A DNA stretch of 64,000 nt from Mastigias papua (GCA_964019165.1 OZ025269.1:10762191-10826190); one strand, 5' to 3'. Numbered from the stretch's first letter, positions 42,525 to 56,252 are shown. Notes: generated by a model from the sequence alone, not told the origin. Made by a program: numbers and translations.

Positions 42525-43412
42525 ATGGCAGAAGAACAGACAAGTAGTACGGAGTATGTTGCTGACAGCAGCACATACCTTGATACCTATGATTATTACA
42601 GGAGGGGTTTACTTGAGCAGCAGAGTGTCTGGATTAAACAACAATTAGTTCCTATCCTTCTGCAGAACGTCAAAAGCCGGTCCCTCGTTCGCATGCTATC
42701 TGTTGGCTCCGGTGAAGGAGATATAGATATATTAATTTTGGATGCATTGCTGGAAGAACTGGAAGGTCAAGGCTCTACACGCACAATTATAGAGTATTCG
42801 ATTGCTGAAAGGAACCCAGAGTTTATCAATCGATTCAAGCAACGATTGCGAACCAAAGACCTCTCAAATGTTAAATTTACATTCTATTTGGGAACTTTAG
42901 AGGGCTTGGACGGCGAATTCAGCGACTCAAAATTTGATTTTATCCATCTCATTCACGTTTTATATTATATGGATGCCGAAAGAATCCTCAATAAATGCAT
43001 GGAAAAATACCTGGACGCGGAAGGCATGCTTTTGGCAGTTGTACAGCAAGAAGGTAACCTATACGCCAAGAACTGGAGGCACTTCTCTGTTAAATTCCGG
43101 GAACACGTAGGCCAATTCAACTTGTTGTGTGAAACTGACTTAAGATCAATCGCTGAGAAGAACAACTGGAGACACAAAATTGAAGTTGGTAAACGCACGC
43201 TAGATGTATCTGATGTTATAACAATGAGCACACCAAGTCCTGCTGGATGGAAGCTTTTGGACTTCTTCTTTCACTCAAATAACCTTCAAGCTTCATTCGA
43301 TTTGGGAAAACTCAAGGAAGTGACAGAATTCTTCAAAGCAAATGCTACGAAATCCGAGAATGGGAAGTATATTGCACGCGGTGATGAAACCTTAGCATTT
43401 TTCTTCAAATAA
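42525..43412 (+). CDS. Histamine N-methyltransferase-like protein, single exon
   Basis: 295 aa, close to the 292 of human HNMT, which transfers a methyl group from SAM to histamine in the cytosol. The Rossmann SAM site is residues 55-66 (VRMLSVGSGEGD; human ILSIGGGAGEID). The acidic end of strand 2 is AERNPEF (94-100). The family signature FDFIHLIHVLYYMDAERIL (138-155) matches human WDFIHMIQMLYYVKD. DVSDVITMS (227-235) matches human MDISDCF. Substrate residues are only partly kept, so the true acceptor could be another amine. Start MAEEQ gives family length. There are no introns, unlike vertebrate HNMT, and no frameshifts, so it looks functional. Confidence 0.85.
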   Translation: MAEEQTSSTEYVADSSTYLDTYDYYRRGLLEQQSVWIKQQLVPILLQNVKSRSLVRMLSVGSGEGDIDILILDALLEELEGQGSTRTIIEYSIAERNPEFINRFKQRLRTKDLSNVKFTFYLGTLEGLDGEFSDSKFDFIHLIHVLYYMDAERILNKCMEKYLDAEGMLLAVVQQEGNLYAKNWRHFSVKFREHVGQFNLLCETDLRSIAEKNNWRHKIEVGKRTLDVSDVITMSTPSPAGWKLLDFFFHSNNLQASFDLGKLKEVTEFFKANATKSENGKYIARGDETLAFFFK

Positions 43413-43419
43413 GAAAATA

Positions 43420-44520
43420 TCTAGTTGAATCTTCTGTGTTCGTTTCATTTTTTCTGCTCCGTTATCTAACACTGTTGTGAGAGACGCTGCCTCCCGCGTA
43501 CACAGCTTTTCGCGGCTGATTGACCACATGAAACAATGACAGAACTTGGGCTATTTATTATGGGGGGTTGGGGGCAACCAGACTAGTGGTATCAATATGG
43601 GGCTCAAGAGGTGGGGCACCTCATGGAACCAGAAGCTGTCGGGGAAGTTGTAAACATATAAGTGTTTCGGCAACTTTGGAATTGCTGCTTTGTTTCAAAT
43701 TAAGAGTAATCATATCTGTTTGGTATACTGAATGCACAAAGTACAAAAACTGTACACATAACCAAATCTACACGATGCAAATGCTTCAGAGAAACTATAT
43801 TTTCCTCACTATTTTGAGTTTTATTGTAGATTTTTTCCTATATGCACGCCTGGGCACTGCACTATTCCGTCACTTTTTAACTTGAGTGAAGACTGCGATA
43901 CTTTGAGGGGGCCTTTTGTCTATTATTTAGTTTTGTTTAGCTTTGATAAATGGATCGGAACCATCTTCTCTCTATCATCACGCAACGAATCTCCCGAACC
44001 ATCCCCCTCTGTCGTGGACTGGAGTTACCAGCATCTCAAGATATAGAATGTTGGCTCTGACTGCCGTATGAACAGCCATGAATGATGAACGCTTGGAAAG
44101 GCTCTGTTCTTGTTCTCTTACGAGAAGGATTTGAAGGACTCGCTCGGGCTCAATTCTAAATCCCTATTATTTTTTATTCCTTTAATAACATTAAGAAACC
44201 AGAGAATGTACCTTCAATGAAAATATAATACAAGATGAAATTCATTTCTCATTATCAGTCCTTGTAGCTCTGAAATTTCAATGAATGCATAGTTGCTGAC
44301 GACCTTTTGTCAACAAAGTTCACTTTGCAACTCCTTTGCTTGAGTTCGCGAAGCCCCTGAACCAGTCTACGGGGGCTTGGGGCATTCTCAGAAAGAAACC
44401 ACACGTTATAGTGAGGGAGGTCTGACTCGAAAGCCAAGCGTATTCTTGAGTACCGAATATCGTCCCCCCAATTCCCAATTCTTGAAAGTTTTTCCAACCC
44501 CCCCGCACGTATTCCAGCCC
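43420..44520. other. Intergenic stretch with C-rich foldback-like debris
   Basis: No gene seen. The 44.34-44.52 kb part (GGGGGCTTGGGGCATTCTCA ... CGTCCCCCCAATTCCC) resembles the C/G-rich foldback elements elsewhere, but its ends could not be paired. Confidence 0.35.
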
Positions 44521-44525
44521 CCCAT

Positions 44526-45471
44526 TACATTATAGCCCGGCTATAACGTACTGCAAGGGAACGGCTGGTTTGGTACGTTATATCTGGAATAAACGCTTTT
44601 TTTTGTAAGGAACCTAGCTCAAGGCCTAGTTCTAAAGGCCCCTTATTTTCAATTTTCAGACCTCTATCAAGTTCTAGTACTAAAAGTTCCTTAATAGCTC
44701 ACATAGAGTGCCACAGAAATGTCACAGATATTAGAAAAGCATTGAAATTCTGAATTTTACCTTAAACTCTGCCTAGAACTCAACCTCAAAAGCACAAATG
44801 TGACAGGAAATAAGTTATATATATGTAAAAGCATAATTTCAAGCAAGAAGAATCATGTCTATTCCATTGATGTCATCCAATGTAATGTACTCTTCACTTG
44901 CATCTGAGTGCAGCACTCGGAATTTGAAAATGAAAAGTTCCTTAGGGATTTTTCCTTTAGTAGTATAAGTTCCTTGAATATTTCGGCCTTCTACATGTAG
45001 GTTCCTTATAAAGTGCTTCCTTATAAAAAGTGTGTACTTCTGTCTTGGTAGAAAACATGTAATGTCAGGGAAGGGTTCTTTGTTTTTTTTGTCACTTAGC
45101 GCTTAGTATGATCTCGTTGCTCTGAAAACGTATGTCTCTGTCATTTTACCTGATCTGGCAATCTTTACAGAGTAGCAAAAAGGTCTATACAATTTTCTCA
45201 CCAACACTTAAATGGTTTTATCTGCGGATTTCTACCAAGACAGGATGCACATTTATATTCAAACGGGGCGTTTCCTGCTGAATTACGGGGTGCGGATTGC
45301 AAAATTTTTAAGGGGCTCCGCTCCTGACCGCCTACTGCCTCCCTGCTACTGCCATTGTTCCATACTCTCATATGGACTTGCAACTTATCCCCAGGCTCCA
45401 GTGTGGACATACCTTATATATGAAGATACGTTATAACCGAGTACGTTATAACGCTATAATACTGTAATTAT
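44526..45471. mobile_element. DNA element with TATAACGTACT terminal repeats, carrying a nested MITE
   Basis: Left ATTATAGCCCGGCTATAACGTACT-like end (44526-44550) and right end read in reverse TTATAGCGTTATAACGTACT (45471-45440) are inverted repeats, with further TATAACG words inside, as in pogo-like elements. The 44590-45036 MITE sits inside. Confidence 0.45.
44590..45036 (-). mobile_element. AAGGAAC-family MITE, copy 1
   Basis: Terminal repeats TAAACGCTTTTTTTTGTAAG and TACACACTTTTTATAAGGAA (reverse of the right end). The whole ~450 bp aligns in opposite orientation to the element at 52044-52502, including AGTTCTAGTACTAAAAGTTC and TCTATTCCATTGATGTCATC blocks. Non-coding. Confidence 0.7.
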
Positions 45472-46249
45472 TTTGAAGATTTTTTTCGGTGAAATTGTGT
45501 TTTTCCCAAGGATTATTTTCACTTACTTAGGGACTGACATGATAGCTAATTGATAATCACTTGCACTACAATTATAATTTCCTTTATCTTACTATTTATT
45601 GATAATTCTTGGTTAATCAGTTTTCCTAAGTTGTTCGTCGCTATATCCACGTGTTCTGTTTTCCAACCCCACTTCGTTCCAACCCCCATTACTATTTTTC
45701 AGAATATTTAATACTCGTTTTAGCGCCCTTCTATATCCCTCCTATGTTTTAATCTATCTACTCGAGCTCCCCACCATTGAAGATATTGCTCTGCCGCCCC
45801 TGTACACACACACATTCATTGTTTATTTTTAGCAGGTTGCTAAATTAGGCAGCAAGTATACTGATGTGGACCTGCATTTACTTCTAAATTTTAGCAAATG
45901 ACACTAATTTTAGAAATAAAGTAAATAAAATGAAAAGAGATATTTACAAAGGGTAAACAATTACGTGATTAGCATTTAGGTGCTTCTTACAAATTAGACA
46001 ACAACTTAGTCAATAAGTGGGATGCCTTACTAGTAGTAAAGATAATGAGTCTTTTTAACCGATGTTCACAACCATGAACTTTCCATTTCGTGTGATATTG
46101 ATTCTATTGACTGTTTAATATGATATTGATTCTATTGATTCCATTAATGGATTTCAGTTGTTTTGAAATACTTTAGACCCCGTTTATACGGTGTCGGATT
46201 CATTTGAATCCCATATATACTAAAAGACACTAATTTAAACTAGCTGTTT

Positions 46250-46515
46250 ACTAAAATGAATCCTTTGTATGTATAAAAGAATGTTAGTTAATGCCATATT
46301 CACAAGTGCATTATTTCCCACTCCAATGCGTGATGCTGTTTTTGAAAGCCAACAGTGTTGGCTCATCTTCGACATTGTCCTTACTAAAATGAGTCCTTTG
46401 TATGTATAAAAGAAAGTTAGTTAATGCCATATTCACAGGTGCATTATTTCCCACTCCAATGCGTGATGCTGTTTTTGAAAGCCAACAGTGTTGGCTCATC
46501 TTCGACATTGTCCTT
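46250..46515 (+). repeat. 133-bp tandem duplication
   Basis: Units at 46250-46382 and 46383-46515 differ at only a few bases (for example AATCC/AGTCC, AAGAATG/AAGAAAG, ACAAGTG/ACAGGTG), so the duplication is recent. No coding function. Confidence 0.9.
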
Positions 46516-46969
46516 CAGAGTGCTCCAGATGAACCTCTCCCTAAAAGACAATGATTTTAGCCCAAAGTTCTCTGTATTTATCTTTGGTAGCTTGCAAAGA
46601 TCTTTTAGTTCTAGATTATAATTTACTTTGCTTTCTTTTATAAAATTCCTACACTAGAGATGGGCTAAGATGATTTTTTGACTTGTAAATCTCTATAATT
46701 AATGTCTGCAAATTTCTAACCTGTAAACGAAAACTGCCATGGCGAGTCAGTAATGTTTCAAAGGAGCTTTGATATTCCTCACAGAGGTTCCGAAGAGCAC
46801 GTTTATGTTTGCAGTCGATCTCTTTGTTTGCGCCTTTATTGTTGAAAAGCCATGTCAAACGGGAGTAATTGAAGTTCGACAGAATAACTGCGTTATGAAT
46901 TACTAATGCCTGCTCTCAAGAAATAAATGTGTATAATCTAGAAAAAGCATTGATTTTCTTGCTTACTTT

Positions 46970-48380
46970 CTCACCATTTCTCACCAATTCGCCAGTTAGG
47001 CTTCAATCTGTGAGCTGGTGAATCCCTTATAAAGTTTCTCCACTCCCCTCTTCTCTCATACTTCTTTCTCTCTTCCATTTTTTTGATGGATGTTCCTCTT
47101 TTCTCCAGCGCGTTATCAACACCTTCGATCCATCTCTGTCTGGAATGGTTCAACGGCCTTTTACCAGGTGGACGCCACTCAAGAAACATTTTTGGCTTCT
47201 TCTCTTCATTCGTTCTCTTAAAACAACAATACCAGCGTAGCTTGTTTCTTTCTATATTTTCCAACACTGGTGTACCATGTAGCTCTTTTCTAATACGGAC
47301 ATTCCTGTTTCTATCTCTCCTGGCGTCTCCTTTTATCAGTCTCAAGACCCTCATCTCTGCTGCTTATAAATTTGATGCAGTTTTAGATGTCAAAGACCAG
47401 ATCTCATACTCAAACAAGAAAAATGGGTTCAAAATGGATCTGTATATTATTACTTTACAGTCCCTTGGCACAAATCTATCTTCTAGCAGTGGATGCATGA
47501 TGCTGACGTAACGGATGTACATTGCTATTCTGTTACGTATTTCAATGTCCTTTAAATTCTTTCCCCAATATTCACACCTAAATGGTAGAGTTCTCCGTCT
47601 GATTGATTTCATGTTTTTCCATGTGAATTACATGTAATTCAGGTGCTCTAGACACTGCAACTAACTCGATCTTTATCTTTTTGTGTTTACTTTCATTCCA
47701 TTTGCTTTCATTCCAAACCACCATCTGTTTGCTACCTCCTGGACGTCATTAGTAGAGTCAGCAATTATTGCTACATCATCGGCATATATCACGGTTTCCT
47801 CCCCAAACATTCCAGTTCCTATATCTGCTTAGCACTTATCCATAAATATGATGAACAGTAAAGGCGACAGGACATCTCCCTGCCTAACACCAGACTATAT
47901 CTTGAACCACTCACTTACGATGCCTTGAGTAATTACTTTGCTTGTGGTCTTTGTATACATGATTACTCCTTCTGCTTTAGCTAATAATATTAGCCTTGTA
48001 GTATTTTCCAGAGGTTTTCCGGGTCACAAGACCAAAGGTTTTCCCTAAGTCTATAAACAGGCATGTCTGTGTATTCCCCATTATCAGTTTTTTTCTGGGA
48101 TTATTACCACAAAAATTGCATCTGTTTTTCCTTTGCCCGGACGGAAACCAGATTGAGAATCGTTTAAAAGACTTTCTGCGCATGCTTTAACCGTTCTGGC
48201 AGTATTCTGGCTCCTTTCCTCTCAACGTTGCCACATTGATTGTGCCTAATTTAATCCGTTCTTCAAATGTTCTTCGTCCTGTTCCACAAGCAGTCGTCAT
48301 CAAATTAGTCCATCCTAGCCCCGGGATTCTTAGCACCCCTTGCCTATTAAAAGACTGCAAAGGAATTGGGCGTCATTCTT
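46970..48380 (-). mobile_element. RTE-like LINE with internal deletion
   Basis: Minus-strand order: endonuclease start (RIKLGTINVATLRGKEPE, near 48.28 kb), then directly RT region (FRPGxG-like, FIDLGKTFGLVTRK near 48.05 kb), GVRQGDVLSPLLFIIFMDKC and ETVIYADDVAIIADS (catalytic YADD, 47.9-47.75 kb), then VFEYEIWSLTSK-like, and C-terminal GKRPLNHSRQRWIEGVDNAL (47.2-47.0 kb). Most of the endonuclease and the start of RT are missing. Several stops and shifts make it dead. Confidence 0.65.
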
Positions 48381-48549
48381 TCTACTTGATTCACCCTGCA
48401 ATACTCGAGTAGAATTTTTTACACCAGTGGTTTGTTGTCCCTATCCCGTAGATAAACCTCTTTTATGCGGACTTTGGACTGGCACGAGGTTGAGTTGGTG
48501 TGCTCCTCCTATGGGTTAGTTTTTCTTGTTCACTGTTGATCATAAAGTT

Positions 48550-48665
48550 TAACATGTTTGTTCAACTTTAACTTGTTGTCAATTTCAATCCCGAGCAATT
48601 TAGTACAACCTGTTACAGATACTCTGTTTTCTTCGATGTTAAGACATGGGACTTTTGTCCATTCA
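48550..48665 (-). mobile_element. Small LINE RT fragment
   Basis: TKVPCLNIEENRVSVTGCTK then LLGIEIDNKLKLNKHV, the 'VKLLGITID.xLxFxxHV' block that follows the RT catalytic domain in jockey-like proteins. Confidence 0.5.
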
Positions 48666-48904
48666 GACAGCGCAATATTGGCTGGCTTGGCAATTTCATT
48701 TTAAAATTCTTTACCCAGGGATACAATTCAGTTTGAATAACTGTTTTACAATGTACCCTGCAACTAAAAATAAAAATAACCTATTACAACAATGGTCTAA
48801 ACCTATAAATATACATATACAACATACCTATTGATAAAAACGTGAATAAAAAAAACAAAATATTAAAACCAGCTTTCCTTGAATATTTTCAATTATGAGC
48901 TTTA

Positions 48905-51434
48905 AGTTTGGCCACGTAATCAATGCGCAAATTCAATACGAATAGCTATTCAGGATTATCACCATGGCTTGATTAAAGAGACCAGAAATGACCCTAAGAA
49001 AATGTGGAAGACCACTAATAGAGTATTGGAAAGAGACTTAGGAGATAAATCTATTCCCAGCCTAAATGTAAATGGTAAAGTAGTGACTGAGGATGGTAAA
49101 CTAGCTGAAGCTTTGAATAAATGCTTTGAATATGCATTTTGTTTCTGTTGACCCTAAGCTTGCAGAAAATATTGCATCCAAGCAAAGCAACAATCCATTT
49201 AGGTGCATCAAATCAAATGATTTAGCTTCATTTGTCTTAAAACCAGTTACTGGTTCTCACGTCCTAAAGTGCTTAAAGCAACTCAGAAATGGCAAGGCAT
49301 GTGGGCCTGATAAAATATCTACAACCTTGGTAAAAGATGCAGCCAATTTCATTTCATACTCATTAACTCTCATTTACAATTCATCAATGCAAAATAGCAC
49401 TTTCCCGACTATTGTAAAACAACCCGGGTAGCTCCAATATTTAGGTCTGGAAAAAGATGAGACAGCAACAACTATAGGCCATTCTCAGTGCTTTCAATTT
49501 TCTCAAGAGTGTTTGATAAGATTGTGCAAGATCAATTACACGAGTTTCTTAAAGTAAGTTGTACTTTAACAAATAACCAATATACCTTCAGGACACTACA
49601 TTCCACAATTATATCCCTAGCAAATAGTACTGAACATTGGCTTCAAAATACTGATAACCAGAAGATAATAACATAATAATAACATAATTGATTTTATAAT
49701 GCGCCCCTATATTATATAATACTCTGCGGCGCATACAATTTATCCGTACAAGTAATAAAAGTAAAGAATTGCATCAAATCGAAATAACTTACACTTACAA
49801 TAAAGTTTCTAAAAATTACAGTGTTTACAATGAAAAAGATACTTAAAATTTAAATGCCTGCTAAAAAAAATGAGTTTTCAGTGCCCTCTTAAAAACAGTT
49901 ATGTCCTTAGATGTCTGATGTGGAGAGGCAAAGAGTTCCATGTGTGAGGTGCATATTCAAATGCTCTCTAGCCAAAAGTCTCAGTTCTAACTCTTGGGAT
50001 AACTAGTAGGGATAGCTCTGCCGATCGAAGCGTTCTGGGAGCTTTTTTATTGATTAATAATTCTTTTAAATAAGCCGGACCAATATTGTTCATGCACTTA
50101 AACACTAGTAATGAAAGTTTGTCCAAGATCCTATACCTGGTAGGTAGCCAGTGTAATTCTTTCAACATTTCTGTGGCACTATCTCTCCAACTCCTGCTTG
50201 GTATGACGATATTTGTAGACTTGAAAAAGCATTTGGCAATGTTAATCACAAAATATCGATAGATAAACAGATGAAATGCGCTTTCAAAGGAGCAGAAATT
50301 GAATGGCTTAAATCATACCTAAGTGGTAGAAAGCAATTCTGCACTGTAAATTGTCAAAGGTTAAGCATTGAAGAAGCTATTTGCAGCATTCCCCAAGGAT
50401 CATGCTTAGTTCCCCTTCTTTTCATTGTATACCGGGACAGCTCTTCAGCAAGAGAGCTGATTGCAAAGGGGGCTTCTCCATTAAACAGATACTGCTAGAA
50501 CTAAACTACAAAAATTTACAAGTAAAGCATCAATAATACAAAAAATTAAACGTTAAAAGGACCAACTTACAAATATCTATAATTGAATGAAAAAACAAGC
50601 CCGATTTGAGAGTTGCATGGAATTCTCTAAAGCAAACATGTTTGCTGACGATACACATACAACAATTGCATCTGATATAGCAGAGCTCATAAGCATGATA
50701 CAGAATGGGCTATTAAATATCAATGATTGGCTGAGGGTAAATAAAGTAAGTGCGAACCACCAAAAAACAAAATTTATGGTTATTGGTCATCAACGTAGAA
50801 TAAATGAATGAACAACCTCCCCTCGCTTAAACTTTTAGGTGTCATTATTTACGAATGGCTAAAATGGAAGAATCAATATATATCACTGACCGAAAAGCTA
50901 GCAGGAGGTGTATCATCTTTGAAAATACTTAAGGACGTTCTTCCCCAATCCAAACTATGTGAAGTTTACCGTGCTACCTTTGAAAGTCATCTAAGCCACA
51001 GAAACGTAGTATGGGGAAGCCTATCGTCAGCTGAACTACAAACACCGCAGCGTTTGCAAAATAGACCCCTATCAATTATCGAAAGTGCAAGATTTATGGA
51101 CCTGTGGCCTAAAAATTGGCTAAATGTTGAGAACCTTATTCGCTTTTATCGTTCTGCTGTTGTTTATAAAATTCTTATCAAGCTATGGCCTGAAAGTCTA
51201 TGGAATATGCTCCAACTTAGATCATCTTTGTCTAATTATGATACTAAAAACGATAAAGATCGACATATTCCAAAAACAAAATTTGAATTTTCCAAGAAAG
51301 GATTTCGATATGTTGGTATTGGGGCCCGGAATGATATACAAATTTACGTAAGAGAACTGCCATGGCTAAGTCTATTTAAAAGCCATCTAAAAAGACATTT
51401 GATGAGCAATGAAAACTATTTTACTTATAGGTAA
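48905..51434 (+). mobile_element. Jockey/CR1-like LINE, 5' truncated, with two insertions
   Basis: Plus-strand pieces in order: RNDPKKMWKTTNRVL; LRNGKACGPDKISTTLVKDA; a damaged NYRPFSVLSIFSRVFDKIV; then RT box A (LEKAFGNVNHKI), WLKSYLSGRKQFCTVNCQ, IPQGSCLVPLLF, the catalytic NMFADDTHTTIAS (50.63-50.68 kb), LKLLGVII, and the C-terminal LPQSKLCEVYRATFESHLSH to 51.43 kb. It is interrupted at about 49675-50225 by a minus-strand LINE 3' end, and at about 50433-50605 by unrelated AT-rich sequence. The element at 55.7-56.25 kb is the same family. Confidence 0.75.
49675..50250 (-). mobile_element. LINE 3' end inserted in another LINE
   Basis: Minus-strand WRDSATEMLKELHWLPTRYR, LDKLSLLVFKCMNNIGPAY and LLVIPRVRTETFG are the 'LHWLPIxxRIxFKL..' C-terminal domain of a CR1-like protein. 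A 3' tail with GGCGCATTATAAAATC ends near 49690. It splits the reading of the plus-strand LINE just before box A. Confidence 0.65.
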
Positions 51435-51493
51435 GTGTATTATGTAAGTTTCTGCATGTAAGTATTGCAGAAGGGATATCGTTATAAAAGAAT

Positions 51494-51685
<192 letters not shown>

Positions 51686-52043
51686 AGCATTCCCGGTACA
51701 TACAGCGCATATATAGCGATAAAACAAAGGAACATTATCTAATTAACTTGCGACAAATAGAGCACTTTACACAATGAAACAGGGCTTACAATGGATAGCA
51801 CTTACTATTGAATGGAAGGGAATTATATTTAGCATAAGAGAAAAGGGTGTTGGAGAAGCTGATACCTACCGTCCTACCGGGGTAAAGAGAAAACCATGAG
51901 AGAACAAAATGGGTGTGAAGTAACATAAAGTGAAAAGGAAACCCAATATGACATAGAAAGGATGATATTGAGAGGAGGGAGATATAGTATTCTCTCAATA
52001 GCGTCCTTTCTAGGTCATATTGGGTTTCCATTTCATTTTAGGT

Positions 52044-52502
52044 TACACGCTTTTTTTAAAAGGAACCACTTATAAGGAACCTACATGTAGCATGCCGAAA
52101 TATTTAAAGAACTTATACTACTAAAGGAAAAATCCCTAAGGAACTTTTCATTTTCAAATTCCGAGTGCTGTACTCAGATGCAAGTGAAGATTACATTACG
52201 TTGGATGATATCAATGGAATAGACATGATACTTCTTGATTGAAAGTATGCCTTTGTATGTACAAAACTTATTTCCTGTCGCATTTGTGCTTTTGAGGTTG
52301 AGTTCTAGCCAGAATTAAAGGTAAAATTCAGAATTTCAATGCTTTTCTAGTGTCTGTGCCATTTTGTGGCACTCTATGTGCAGTGAAAATTGGGGAACTA
52401 TTAAGGAACTTTTAGTACTAGAATTTGATAGAAAGAGGTCCGAAAATAAGAAACTTTTAGAACTAGGCCTTGAGCTAGGTTCCTTACAAAAAAAAGCGTG
52501 TA
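52044..52502 (+). mobile_element. AAGGAAC-family MITE, copy 2
   Basis: 459 bp with terminal repeats TACACGCTTTTTTTAAAAGG and, in reverse from the right, TACACGCTTTTTTTTGTAAG. Aligns in inverse orientation with copy 1 (44590-45036). It ends 22 bp before the hAT-like element. Confidence 0.75.
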
Positions 52503-52524
52503 CTTCACACCCATTCCTGTAGTA

Positions 52525-53871
<1,347 letters not shown>

Positions 53872-54239
53872 TAGTATACATATAATTCATGCCAACAGTA
53901 GTATATATTTATTAATTTACATTACCACAAATTAAAAGTGAAATTCTATTAATTAATTTAGTTCATAAAATAATTAATGTTTATAACTTTTAGTAAAATG
54001 GTATACTTTTGAACCATTTGGCCCCCCATACCATAACCTCACTCTGGTGCCACATTCAACTGCTTAATCTCATTGCTGTGCCCATGACCTTGTTCTAAAA
54101 TGGCGCTCATGTTTGTAGCACGAAGAAATAACGAAGTTATAGGTGACCTGCTTGCAAAATCGTTGTCTGGTTTATCGTCGGTGTTACTTAGCAGATCAAT
54201 AGTGCAAAAAGTATTGGTGTCAACTACTGTTGTTAGCAG

Positions 54240-54725
54240 GTATGTATATAAGCTTGACTTTTACCCTCATATTTCGAATATTTGCAAAAAAGCTGCAACA
54301 CAATTAAACGCTTTAAAGAGACTCAAGTCCTTCATTGGCTTCAGGGAGAAAAAAGTCTTGTTCAGAGCTTTATCTATTTGAATTTCGAGTACTGTCCTCT
54401 GGTTATCTCTTGCCAAAGAGCCCTTTGCATTGAAATTTTCAAAACAGTCGAACAATTAAACCCACCATTTATGCAGAACATTTTTAAATTACGTACGTCC
54501 GTACATCATATTACTCTTTACGAAATCCAAATGATCTAGCCCATGTAAGGCCTAATCAAACAACTTTTAGGTCTAATAGTCGGAAATCTATTGGACCACA
54601 GATTTGGAATAACCTAGCAAATGAGCTGAAATCAGCAGAAAATTTGAAAAATGGACCATGCTGTAGATGTAGTGCTTTTCAGTGCCTTCCTGTCAACAAT
54701 AAAACCGCAAATATACTCTAACATC
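54240..54725 (+). mobile_element. LINE ORF2 C-terminal fragment
   Basis: KLDFYPHISNICKKAATQLN then ALKRLKSFIGFREKKVLF; after shifts IGPQIWNNLANELKSAENLK and GPCCRCSAFQCLP (Cys-rich end). Fits the end of a CR1/jockey-like protein. Confidence 0.6.
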
Positions 54726-54729
54726 TGTT

Positions 54730-55700
54730 GATTTTTTGTTTTCTTTTGGAATGTATAGATTATATAAACTTTTTAATTGTTTTAATGGTATTCGATTTGG
54801 ATTAGTTAACGCTAGTATATATGTAAACCAATGTATACTTGATCAGGAACGTTAAACAGCATGAGCGAAGAAAGTGAAGTCTTGAAAACTGAATATGTTA
54901 TGCGAAGATGCGGGGAGGGCGTGTTTTAAGAGGATCGTTAAATTTTGTTTTGGCAGTGTTTATGAATTCTTAAGTTGATTGCTGGCGTGCATTGCTCTGA
55001 GACAGCACGAAAGTTTTGCTGTCAATGACTGCAAAGTATTCCGTTAGCTTTTTCAGCCACACGTAATGTTAGTAGATGACTGCAAATACATAGATTCCAG
55101 CCAGTTTACAACTTCCATTTCAAAAATTGTCTTAATTCTGTAAATAGTAATTCGTCCATTAAAAGTGGCAATTTGTATAGCCAGGTTGCTTTCCAGCAAT
55201 CTAAAGGGCGTGGTCGAACAAAAATTCTCCCGGAGCCCAGTGCAGTTTGCATTATTCACAGCCCCCCCCAATATCAATTTCGTTCCGACGGGCCTGCATA
55301 CAATACTGCGTAACAGCTGTGGTATGTAATCATGTGTATATTTTAATAGGTATTATTTTTTCAATCGAATTAAAATAATTATACACACACACAGTATTGT
55401 GATAATCTGAATGAAAGTAAATTAGGCTAAAGACAGTACTTTACAACCAGAGTACTGGACATGATATTCAATATGCTGATTTGAACATCTGTTTGTTAAT
55501 ATCTACCATATAAAGAGAAAGCTGCAACAAAATTCATTTGGCACTATTTCAGATAATTCCCTCATTAAGGTGATACTGTCATTTACCTCATGCTCAATCA
55601 TATTCATATTTCATATTAAATTATTTATACATAAAATCCCTTCAGCGATTACAGAAAGAACACTTCATTAACCAATATTATTTACAATAAGAAAAATACT
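54730..55700. other. No supported gene
   Basis: AT-rich sequence. A minus-strand frame at 55.05-55.28 kb next to a CCCCCCC run has a repeat-like composition and no domain. Confidence 0.35.
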
Positions 55701-55719
55701 AAATACTAATGGAATTGGT

Positions 55720-56252
55720 GATCTTCCAGGGAGTCATGTTTTTAACTGACTTTCAGCCCATCAAATGCCTTTTTGAATTGGCACAAGCTCCCTGATACAT
55801 ATTGGGATTTCATTCCAGACCTTAAGTGCTGAATAGGAAAATCCATTTTTGGCATACTCCAGATTATACCTCGGAATCTGCAGATCTCTGCAAAAGCGTG
55901 TGGTATAGTTGGAGTATTGGGATCTTTGTTGGAATTTGTCCTAGAGATTTTCTGGGCAGAGTATATTCATGATCTTATAAGCCATAACAGCACAGTCAAA
56001 CATGACAAGTTGCTCAGCACTGAGGAAATTATTTGACCATTCATCTTTAATCCTGGACATTTTGATTATAGAGATGGCTCTGTCTTGAAGACATTGCAGC
56101 GATTCCTTTTTTGAATGTGAGAGGCTACCATGTGACTTTCTACAAGAGCACGATATACATTGCTTAACTGTGATTGTGGGAGGATGTTTTTCAGCTGTTC
56201 AGGGGTTACCGAGTATTGGAACTTGTATAATACCAGACTACCAAATCTCACC
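55720..56252 (-). mobile_element. LINE ORF2 C-terminal fragment
   Basis: Minus-strand TPEQLKNILPQSQLSNVYRA, then in other frames NNFLSAEQLVMFDCAVMAYK, NYTTRFCRDLQIPRYNLEYA and KNGFSYSALKVWNEIPI. It shares LPQS.L..VYRA..ESH and 'K.GF.Y' blocks with the LINE at 48.9-51.4 kb, so it belongs to the same family. Confidence 0.6.
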
